Of a stretch of DNA of 53,218 bases, positions 1 through 6,764 are shown piece by piece. Positions within the stretch are counted from its first letter, which is position 1, and the number at the start of each line of letters is the position of its first letter. The notes below the pieces were generated by a model. That model was not told where the DNA came from and did not search any database. It worked only from the letters and a program-made list of their open reading frames with translations. The translations under genes and the position numbers were made by a program. Source of the stretch: Cenarchaeum sp. SB0675_bin_21 (lineage in GTDB: Archaea; Thermoproteota; Nitrososphaeria; Nitrososphaerales; Nitrosopumilaceae); NCBI GenBank assembly GCA_009843815.1, contig VYCS01000002.1:36037-89254 (forward strand). The letters are read 5' to 3'.

Positions 1-340
1 AACCAACCTCTTGATTCCTGGGATGTATCGTCTGTGAGGGATATGTCGTATATGTTCCTCAGTGCCGATGCCTTCAACCAACCTCTTGATTCCTGGGATG
101 TATCATCTGTGACAGATATGGCAACCATGTTCTGGTTTGCCCACGCATTCAACCAACCTCTTGATTCCTGGGATGTATCATCTGTGACAGATATGGAGCG
201 CATGTTTAATCATGCCTCCTCGTTCAACTATTCTCTGGACTCATGGGATGTATCATCTGTGACCAACATGGAACGAATGTTCGACTTTGCTCATGCTTTT
301 AACCAAGACCTGAGTAGTTGGAATACTACATCTAATGGTG
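1..340 (+). repeat. Tandem 75-bp coding repeat, about 4.5 copies
   Basis: Units begin with AAC codons at about positions 1, 76, 151, 226 and 301, so the period is exactly 75 bp (25 codons). The first three copies share a nearly identical 5' half at nucleotide level (aaccaacctcttgattcctg); the fourth and fifth have diverged. Such nucleotide identity suggests recent duplication or gene conversion and could change copy number by slippage or recombination. Confidence 0.9.
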
Positions 341-366
341 ATGAGTCCGGTAGCGACGACACGTAG
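1..366 (+). CDS. BspA/DUF285-type surface repeat protein, 3' end only
   Basis: The reading frame is open from the first base, so the gene starts outside the window; only its last ~121 codons are here. The protein consists of 25-residue units with a core like FNQPLDSWDVSSVTDM followed by a variable MF..A segment. This is the signature of the BspA-like/DUF285 leucine-rich-repeat family, found on surface proteins of bacteria, mycoplasmas, some protists and a few archaea. The last unit degenerates to a Ser/Asp-rich tail ending in SGSDDT. No membrane anchor or sorting motif is visible at this end, so attachment, if any, must be N-terminal. A role in surface adhesion or interaction is inferred from the family only. 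Confidence 0.8.
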   Translation, partial: NQPLDSWDVSSVRDMSYMFLSADAFNQPLDSWDVSSVTDMATMFWFAHAFNQPLDSWDVSSVTDMERMFNHASSFNYSLDSWDVSSVTNMERMFDFAHAFNQDLSSWNTTSNGDESGSDDT

Positions 367-544
367 ATGCGCATTATTAGGGAATTATACACATGGGTTA
401 CCATGCTGTCATGATATGTATCCATGCCAGATCATTATTCTTAAAATCATGCAGTCCTACGATCTTTGCTATTTTGTTTATCCCAACAATAGAAAAGCCA
501 TTAACGATCGTATTGTCGTTTAAATAAAAAAATACAATGCGCCG

Positions 545-772
545 TCATTGTTCCAACATACTGATGCGCCTCTCTAGCTCATCAATATCCTGCCGCAGGG
601 ACGAATCGCCGCAACTGAACCCGTTGTGGCCATGGGCGCATGTCTCCGAGTATCTGGGAGCCGTGGGGGTTATGATACCCTCTCCTGACACTTCAGTGAC
701 CATTCCCGTCAGGGCGGCAGCGACTACGGCAGAGATCGCCAGCGCTGCAGCCACCGCAACTTGATATGCCAT
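545..772 (-). CDS. Small membrane-anchored or secreted protein with coiled-coil tail
   Basis: A 75-residue protein starting at MAYQVAVAAALAI; the frame extends upstream, but the first 15 residues of that extension are unlike a protein start. Residues ~4-24 are an Ala/Val-rich hydrophobic helix (signal anchor or signal peptide). They are followed by a short linker with two Cys and two His (CAHGHNGFSC) and an acidic heptad-like C-terminus (LRQDIDELERRISMLEQ). It is divergent to the regulator gene at 866, with an AT-rich region between. I do not recognise the family. Two nearby Cys outside the membrane could form a disulfide or bind metal, which is inference. Confidence 0.5.
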   Translation of the reverse strand: MAYQVAVAAALAISAVVAAALTGMVTEVSGEGIITPTAPRYSETCAHGHNGFSCGDSSLRQDIDELERRISMLEQ

Positions 773-831
773 GTGTATGATAGTACATGGTCGTATATAT
801 AATTTTAGAAATAGCATACTATTTCTAATAA

Positions 832-845
832 AAATTATTTAAAGG
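832..845 (+). promoter_or_regulatory. Probable TATA box region for the 866 regulator
   Basis: An AT-rich element (aattatttaaagg) lies about 20-34 nt before the ATG at 866, the normal archaeal distance for a leaderless transcript. The divergent small gene at 772 must use the other part of the same AT-rich region. Confidence 0.4.
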
Positions 846-865
846 TCTAATTACATATACAATGT

Positions 866-1474
866 ATGAACTCGTTGGATGCAGTGGTGGCAAGAGGCGT
901 AAGGGTATCTTTGGAGAAGGATTTGGGCTACAAGACATACGAGAGGGTGGTAAGGGAGGTAGAGAAGATGTACGGTATCAGCATGCTGGCGGCGGTGGCG
1001 GACTTTGGCAAGATTGATATGGTCTTGCGCCGTCTGTTTGGTCGTCACGTATCGGTTCTTGAGGCAAGGATTTTTGAGCGGGTGCTGACCGCCACACATG
1101 GTACGGATGCGGAGGCCGCCGTGTCCATAATCGAGCCGACTGTAATCTCTGGCCTGCTTGGGGCGTACGGAGATGTGGCAAAAAAGGCCATACTAGATGC
1201 AGTGGTGTCCAGCGCCCTAAGTATACCTGATATTGTAACGCGTCTTGATACGCCAAAGGCCTCCACGTATATCCGGGTGCGCCAGATGATACAAGATGGA
1301 CTGCTGCGACATGCCGGATACTCCAACGCCAATGATGGCCGCCGGGTGAGCACATACCGTACCACGATGACGGGCTTGCTGTTTGAGAGTACTGGTGACA
1401 CACTGCGGGTTGATGCGCGCCTACCAATGGAGGTGGCGCAGTACAGTTATGCGTTCAACTCGGTAGCCACATGA
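866..1474 (+). CDS. Winged-helix transcription regulator, coupled to a membrane protein
   Basis: 202 residues. The C-terminal half (~105-175) reads as a winged helix-turn-helix: a hydrophobic helix (AKKAILDAVVSSALS), a recognition-type segment (IPDIVTRLDTPKASTYIRVRQMI), then a wing-like GLLRHAGYSNANDGRRVSTYR. The N-terminal ~95 residues are helical and charged, without a recognised sensor domain. The stop codon overlaps the start of the multi-pass membrane protein at 1471 by 4 nt (ATGA), so the two are translated together. A membrane sensor plus cytoplasmic regulator pair is therefore likely. The function is inferred from fold and context only. A close second ATG sits 4 nt upstream, out of frame. 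Confidence 0.65.
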   Translation: MNSLDAVVARGVRVSLEKDLGYKTYERVVREVEKMYGISMLAAVADFGKIDMVLRRLFGRHVSVLEARIFERVLTATHGTDAEAAVSIIEPTVISGLLGAYGDVAKKAILDAVVSSALSIPDIVTRLDTPKASTYIRVRQMIQDGLLRHAGYSNANDGRRVSTYRTTMTGLLFESTGDTLRVDARLPMEVAQYSYAFNSVAT

Positions 1475-2226
1475 CTCTGAACATCTCGCCCGTATCGTCT
1501 GTCCGCCTACAATACTGTCTGGTTTTGTGTGCGATAGCGACCATTGCGATACTGATACAGGTCAGTCCCATTGTATATGATGCCGGTCAATATGTGGCAA
1601 TCCGCACCGCCATCATGGTCATGCCGCTGGCGGTTGCGGCATGCTGTATGCTGGTGTATGTGCGGTATGGAGGGTCTCGCATATTCAGCAGATCATTTTT
1701 GATGCTTGGGATCGGAAATCTTGCCGTATTTGTGGGGGAGGCGTTATACTACTTTTATCTGGATCCGACGGGGGCTGTGGATGTCTGGAGTGAAGTGGCC
1801 GAGGTTCTATTTTTTGCATCGTATCTGTTCTTTATCGCACACATAACCATCAATGTAGGGTATTTTAGTGGACGCGTGTGGCCTGGACTGCTGCGGACGA
1901 CGACGATCTCGATTCTGTTTGCGGTCGGATTCTTTGTGTGGGTAGGTGCTGACGATGTGGGTTTGTGGTCGCTGGCATCGGTGGTCGGCTCTGTAACGTT
2001 GGGGGTTTGGGCGGCGTTCGCATTTGGTGTATTCCGGCAGACCATACTATCTGCTCCCTGGGCGTTGCTTACATTGGGCATATTGTTGGGATCCGTAGGG
2101 GATGTTGTGTACAGGCATGCTTACATGCTGGGTTTGTATGATTTTGAGAGTATGTCAACCCCCTTGTGGCTGACCTCAAACATGGTGGTCATGTATGGGT
2201 TGTATAGACACTGCCGCTCAATATGA
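1471..2226 (+). CDS. Multi-pass (about 7 TM) membrane protein, putative sensor
   Basis: 251 residues, with hydrophobic segments near residues 11-31, 43-63, 76-96, 108-130, 140-158, 164-186 and 195-215: about seven helices with short loops and no large soluble domain. It starts on the overlapping ATGA of the winged-helix gene. The arrangement recalls small 7-TM sensory proteins, but I see no retinal lysine signature or other diagnostic motif. A Cys pair (AACCM) sits in the second helix. It is the last gene before a long gene-poor stretch. Signal perception or membrane anchoring of the partner regulator is inferred from coupling alone. Confidence 0.6.
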   Translation: MTLNISPVSSVRLQYCLVLCAIATIAILIQVSPIVYDAGQYVAIRTAIMVMPLAVAACCMLVYVRYGGSRIFSRSFLMLGIGNLAVFVGEALYYFYLDPTGAVDVWSEVAEVLFFASYLFFIAHITINVGYFSGRVWPGLLRTTTISILFAVGFFVWVGADDVGLWSLASVVGSVTLGVWAAFAFGVFRQTILSAPWALLTLGILLGSVGDVVYRHAYMLGLYDFESMSTPLWLTSNMVVMYGLYRHCRSI

Positions 2227-3118
2227 TATGCTTATCTCAAGCCGATATGTTGGAGGTGTTAAATCTGTGTGTTAAACATCACACGAACGTGTTATCTCTC
2301 CATCAAACCTGCTACATAGACAGCCAACTACCCAAGATGTAACATGTTATCTCTCTCCAAAGCAGATATAATTTGGTTAGTAGTAGATATTATAATCTAT
2401 ATTGACTCGCACTATGCCGAATAATCGAAGGACACACAACCCATCCACAAACTCAATTTTATCCTAACATTGACATCTCCAAATTCATCCATCCAATGTA
2501 CAAATGCGCTCTGTTTGATAGTAACCAGTCAGAACCTCCCCCCCCCCCAATACGATCTTAATATATAAAAATATGTCTATTTTGGAACTGTAAAGAACTC
2601 GTGACCTAGATCATAGTGAGGGGTAAGATGTCATGTGATTGAAGTGTTCCTGTAATTCTATACCTGTGTATCCTTCCTTGATAAGCAGTATGTATTCATG
2701 ACATGAAAATTACATTCGTATGTGGGAGTATTGTCACCTAGTAACACCACATTCAGACTGAAATGCTACATTCCAACGATTATCTATCAGGGGCATCACA
2801 TAGTCACGCCCTTCAGAATACCTTTACGATAATCCATCAAATCTACGGGAGCCTGTTGGGCTAGTGCCAAATGTTAGTTTTTATAAAAAATATCAGATAT
2901 CCTTGAGGAATATCCATTACCAATGTTAGTTACCAGATGAATTTGTCAGTATATCTTCGACTCTATCTATCTGAGTTAGAATTCTATCTATCATTCCAGA
3001 TATTGTAGATGATGGGTACCGTCGTTTATGGCAAACCGGTGCGAGTCGCCGTCGAACTTTATCAGATAGGCGAGGTTCTGTCCGTCCAAGAAGGCGTTCC
3101 GGGCGGACATGACTTGAA
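2227..3118. other. 890-bp stretch without convincing genes
   Basis: All frames are broken by stops. A leftward frame around 2405-2512 encodes a peptide-like stretch containing HWMDEFGDVNVRIKLSL with no start, which may be a gene remnant. The right end (about 3020-3120) is abruptly GC-rich, with a leftward frame (MSARNAFLDGQNLAYLIKF) that might be another remnant. The rest is AT-rich, with a TATA-like ttaatatataaaaata near 2560-2575. I see no tRNA or clear structured RNA. Confidence 0.5.
2538..2548 (+). repeat. Homopolymer run of 11 C
   Basis: Eleven consecutive C residues in an AT-rich intergenic region. This is a slippage-prone tract or an assembly/sequencing weak point. No intact frame crosses it now. 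Confidence 0.9.
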
Positions 3119-6079
3119 TTGATGCAGATACGCAGCGGAGTGGAAAAACCCCCAACGACTCACCGCAAGGAGGAGTCAATCCAAATTCTAATAGGTAGGA
3201 ACATACCAACTGTTAGCTACTTGCCAACAGACAGAGTTACTTTTCAGGTCCCACAGAAGAACCCACATGATAAAAGACTTTTACCTAATCAGTACGGGAT
3301 ACTGACATTGGGCTCTGTGCTCATGCTTGTGGCGGCCCTAGTCTTGATGGTGTCTATTGCAAGCCAAGCATATGCCCAATCAGACGAAAAATTGGTCAGG
3401 TTGGAGACAAGCCAGGGTGAGATAATCATAGAGCTCTTCGTACAAGACGCTCCCAATCACGTGGACAACTTTGTGTATTTGGTCGAGTCTGGGTTTTATG
3501 ACGGAACAGTCTTTCACAGGGTGATCAACAATTTTTTGATCCAGGGAGGGGATCCGAATACAATTAGTGGTGATACTGCAACTTGGGGAACAGGTGGCAG
3601 TGCAGAGACGATAGAATCCGAGTTTAACGACATCCGGCACCACCGCGGTATAGTTTCCATGACAAGGGCTGGCGACCCGAACAGCGCCAGTTCCCAGTTC
3701 TTTATAGTCCTGAAGGACGCAAACTTCCTCAACGGGCAGTATACGGTCTTTGGGAGGGTTGCTACCGAGGGAAGTTTCCAGACCTTAGAGGGCATAGCCA
3801 CCACTCCGATAGGCGCCGAGGCCATACCGCTGGATCCGGAGCAGGCCAGAATCATAAGCGCTTCGGTCGTAAGCCGCTCTGAGGTGTCCGGTTTACTTGA
3901 TCTGCCTGAGCCCGAACGCACCCACTCGGTCATGGGCCCGCTCACTGATCGCCAGATACTTGAGAGCATCCCGTATGGTCTGGACTTTGATGCCACCTCC
4001 CCCCGGTACCCAGGCTTGGGCGTGAAGGTGGAGGTTGTGGCAGAGAATCTAATCGTTCCTTGGAGCATCGACTGGACACCGGACGGAACGGTGCTATTCA
4101 CTGAGAGGGGCGGCAACCTGCGGTACATCCAGAACGGAATACTGGTACCAGAACCGTTACTGACCATCTCTGCCAATACCGTTGAGGGCGGACTGCTGGG
4201 GATCGCCGTGGATCCCAACTTCCAAGACAACAACTACATCTACCTCTACTACACATATGACGAGCCTGACTCTAACACCAACGCCAACAAGGTCGTCCGC
4301 TACACGTTCATTGATGAGAATGTTGTCGAGAGTTTGGTGCTGATAGAAGATATTCCCGGGGGAGCCTTCCATGATGGAGGCCGCATACAGTTTGGGCCAG
4401 ATGGCAAGCTCTACATAGCCACTGGAGATGGGGGCCATCCTGACTTGGCGCAGGATATAGACTCGCTGGCCGGAAAGATCCTCCGAATCAACCCGGACGG
4501 GACGATTCCTGAGGACAACCCATTTGAGGGCTCACCGGTCTGGTCGCTGGGGCACAGGAATCCGCAGGGGATGGACTGGGACGAGTCAGGTAACTTAGTC
4601 ATAACCGAGCATGGTCCCTCCGGATGGAAGGGGGTAGCTCACGACGAACTTAACCTGATAACCCCGGGTGCCAACCATGGCTGGCCGACCATCATCGGAG
4701 ATGAGGCGGCTGCGGGCATGCAAACAGCCATCTTCAACACCGGCAATGACACTTGGGCGCCGTCGGGAGCCGAATTCTATGAGGGGGACAAGATACCCCA
4801 GTGGACTGGCAAGTACTTTGTCGCCACCCTCCGGGGAAGCCACCTACATATGGTCGACTTTGACCTGCAAGAGAATACCGTGGTCTCTCACTCAAGGCTC
4901 TTTCAGGACGAGTTCGGGCGGCTGCGGGATGTGCAGACAGGGCCGGACGGATACTTGTATCTCCTCACCAGCAACCGTGACGGCAGGGGAACTGCAAGCC
5001 CCACCGACGACAGGATTCTCAGGATAGTTCCGCTCTCAGAGTCGGATGTGTCCGGGGATATCTTTGAGGGCGGCATTGCCTCTTACGAGAGGACTATAGT
5101 CGTGGACGGTACTGAATACTACATCGGGTACGAGATGACAGGAGGCGAATTGTTAGGGATAGTACCAGATGCCGATGCCAAGTCACTGATTGTCAGTGTT
5201 GATGCAACCTCCCATGGCTCGCTTACCTTGGCCATACCCAGAACGGTGGCCGATTCCAAGGTAGCAAGCGAGTACGGCGACTACCGTGTACCAGAAGGAA
5301 TGCTGCAGTTTGGCCGCGACAGCGCCAGCCTCCTCAATGACCTTGACTATGTCATATTGGTGGACGACGAGATAGCCGACTTTGAGGAGACTGTATCAGC
5401 AACGACGCGGACACTAACCATAGAGTTCTCTCCGAAGACAAAAGTCATCGAAATAGTTGGTACCTTCGTGCAGGCACCAGCTGACATCCTTGATGGTGAG
5501 AGTAGTCCTAGCGATACTGTCTCACTAATAATAGGCGGCGTGGATCTGAGTCAAGCATCGCCACGGCTTGGTAGCGCCGATGCATCCGTTACTATAATCG
5601 AGTTTGGCGACTACCAATGTCCCAGATGCAAATCGTGGTTTGACAGCACAAAGCCTCAGATAGACTCCAACTATATCGACACCGGGATGGTCAACCTATA
5701 CTATGTGGATGTCAAGTACATCGGAGGCGATTCTCATACTGCATCAATAGCTACCTATTGCGCCCAGGATCAGGGCAGGTACTGGGAGTACCACGACATC
5801 CTATTCGAAAATCAAAGAGGCGTTCACAGTGGCTGGGCCAGTGCCAGCAACCTAGTAGGATTCGCTGAGGATATCGGCCTTGATACTACTGTGTTTGAGT
5901 CATGCCTACAGTCCAGTGAGCAGAGGGAACGGTTAGACTTCAACGCGGAACAGGGAACAGCACACGGAGTACGCGGCACCCCACACTTCATCATAGTAGG
6001 TCCAGAAGACTCGGTTCACATAAGAGGACCTCAGCCGTATAGCTCGTTTGATGCCACTATTCAAGAACTTTTGAACTGA
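3119..6079 (+). CDS. Secreted fusion: cyclophilin + PQQ-type sugar dehydrogenase + DsbA-like thioredoxin
   Basis: 986 residues as drawn. Residues ~59-86 form a signal helix with an A-Y-A/Q cleavage site, so the ~58 residues before it may not be translated; GTG at 3317 or ATG at 3323 would give a conventional short signal peptide. After it come a cyclophilin-type prolyl isomerase (~90-250; FHRVI, QGGD, SSQFF) and a glucose/sorbosone dehydrogenase-type beta-propeller (~303-640; VPWSIDW, DGGRIQFGPDGKLY, GHRNPQG, ITEHGP, GANHGWP). A beta-rich linker domain follows (~655-785), then a DsbA-like thioredoxin (~805-986; CPRC at 834-837, cis-Pro in RGTPHF). All parts would act outside the membrane: oxidation of sugars or aldehydes by the propeller, and folding or disulfide chemistry by the flanking domains. 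The gene is clearly GC-richer than its surroundings. The upstream region lacks an obvious TATA box. Confidence 0.9.
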   Translation: MMQIRSGVEKPPTTHRKEESIQILIGRNIPTVSYLPTDRVTFQVPQKNPHDKRLLPNQYGILTLGSVLMLVAALVLMVSIASQAYAQSDEKLVRLETSQGEIIIELFVQDAPNHVDNFVYLVESGFYDGTVFHRVINNFLIQGGDPNTISGDTATWGTGGSAETIESEFNDIRHHRGIVSMTRAGDPNSASSQFFIVLKDANFLNGQYTVFGRVATEGSFQTLEGIATTPIGAEAIPLDPEQARIISASVVSRSEVSGLLDLPEPERTHSVMGPLTDRQILESIPYGLDFDATSPRYPGLGVKVEVVAENLIVPWSIDWTPDGTVLFTERGGNLRYIQNGILVPEPLLTISANTVEGGLLGIAVDPNFQDNNYIYLYYTYDEPDSNTNANKVVRYTFIDENVVESLVLIEDIPGGAFHDGGRIQFGPDGKLYIATGDGGHPDLAQDIDSLAGKILRINPDGTIPEDNPFEGSPVWSLGHRNPQGMDWDESGNLVITEHGPSGWKGVAHDELNLITPGANHGWPTIIGDEAAAGMQTAIFNTGNDTWAPSGAEFYEGDKIPQWTGKYFVATLRGSHLHMVDFDLQENTVVSHSRLFQDEFGRLRDVQTGPDGYLYLLTSNRDGRGTASPTDDRILRIVPLSESDVSGDIFEGGIASYERTIVVDGTEYYIGYEMTGGELLGIVPDADAKSLIVSVDATSHGSLTLAIPRTVADSKVASEYGDYRVPEGMLQFGRDSASLLNDLDYVILVDDEIADFEETVSATTRTLTIEFSPKTKVIEIVGTFVQAPADILDGESSPSDTVSLIIGGVDLSQASPRLGSADASVTIIEFGDYQCPRCKSWFDSTKPQIDSNYIDTGMVNLYYVDVKYIGGDSHTASIATYCAQDQGRYWEYHDILFENQRGVHSGWASASNLVGFAEDIGLDTTVFESCLQSSEQRERLDFNAEQGTAHGVRGTPHFIIVGPEDSVHIRGPQPYSSFDATIQELLN

Positions 6080-6384
6080 ACCGGATAGTCTACAGGCTCA
6101 AAGACATCTGTCGATACCAGATAATGCACCGAACAGGCAGATTCTTGGTGATGGTATGTAATAGTTCGGCCACTAATATGAAGCACCTGACAGGCAGCGG
6201 CAGACTGTTGGCTCTGCGTGTCTTGCCCGGGATGGGGTGACGCACACTTCTTCCCGGTGATGGGAAGGTGCAGTAGATCTGCTTCGGGTATGTGACCACA
6301 AATCCGCATACGGTAAAGATTAGCAATAATCTCTGATCAAACCAACGTGTCTATAGATGAGTCACAACAAAGTTGATTGTTAGA
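6080..6384. other. GC-rich non-coding stretch with hairpin potential
   Basis: No convincing ORF. Roughly 6190-6300 is GC-rich compared with other spacers and can fold. For example cttccc-ggtgat-gggaag (about 6249-6266) forms a 6-bp stem, and outer gcac/gtgc arms can add four pairs. It could be part of the 3' region of the fusion gene or an unrecognised ncRNA. I could not match it to RNase P, SRP RNA or another known RNA. Confidence 0.4.
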
Positions 6385-6458
6385 CGGGTCTAGAGGGATT
6401 CGAACCCTCGACAGCCGGATTAAAAGTCCGGTGCGCTACCTGGCTGCGCTATAGACCC
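6385..6458 (-). tRNA. tRNA-Lys (anticodon UUU)
   Basis: The reverse complement folds as a complete 74-nt cloverleaf: acceptor stem GGGTCTA/TAGACCC, D stem GCGC/GCGC, anticodon stem CCGGA/TCCGG around CTTTTAA, a five-base variable loop, T stem GAGGG/CCCTC with loop TTCGAAT, and discriminator G. The anticodon is TTT, for lysine. The CCA end is not encoded and no intron is seen. Confidence 0.95.
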
Positions 6459-6551
6459 TACCAAAAAAATGTATTGTGCGCAATTTAGTCTTTTAGAGAG
6501 GAGTATGACAATCGTTCAATATTTCCACAGTATGACATTGTCAGAGTGTAT

Positions 6552-6764
6552 TTACCTATCCAAGGTGTATATGCCGTATATTACATAACTTGCACTACCA
6601 AAGTAGAAGCCGATGGTTCCAAAGACAAGGACAACCTTCAGGACTAAAGGCCAGGTTAAAGTAGTATTATCTTTGGAGAGAACAACAACACGAAAATAAA
6701 AGATTTGGTTCACTGGATAATTTTTCACAAAGATATAAAAATCGTGTATACTTATTTGACTCAT
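6552..6764 (-). CDS. Doubtful small one-helix membrane protein
   Basis: A leftward frame whose last ~40 residues look like a genuine single membrane helix (WPLVLKVVLVFGTIGFYFG) after a polar SKDNTTLT segment. The N-terminal part is suspect, because it overlaps the TATA region and start codon of cdc48 and has no good internal start. It may be a small membrane protein starting at a non-standard codon, or chance. Confidence 0.25.
   Translation of the reverse strand: MSQISIHDFYIFVKNYPVNQIFYFRVVVLSKDNTTLTWPLVLKVVLVFGTIGFYFGSASYVIYGIYTLDR
6731..6740 (+). promoter_or_regulatory. TATA box of cdc48
   Basis: agatataaaa ends about 22 nt before the ATG at 6763, placing the transcription start near the start codon (leaderless mRNA). 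Confidence 0.6.

Noticed and set aside
1-340. CRISPR array
   Set aside because: The repeats are 75 bp, in frame and coding, with no unique spacers of 30-40 nt. No other regularly spaced repeats were seen in the window.
978-1427. 149-codon leftward ORF over the winged-helix gene
   Set aside because: Pro/His/Ser/Trp-rich shadow composition, antisense to a gene that is translationally coupled to its neighbour.
3514-4233. 239-codon leftward ORF inside the secreted fusion gene
   Set aside because: Ser/Pro-rich antisense shadow of the cyclophilin and propeller coding sequence; no recognisable motif.
6190-6300. RNase P RNA or SRP RNA
   Set aside because: I could not find the conserved core motifs of either RNA on either strand.
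6061-6326. Two overlapping leftward ORFs of ~80 codons next to tRNA-Lys
   Set aside because: No motif, no promoter, overlapping frames; the GC-rich foldable DNA explains the open frames better.
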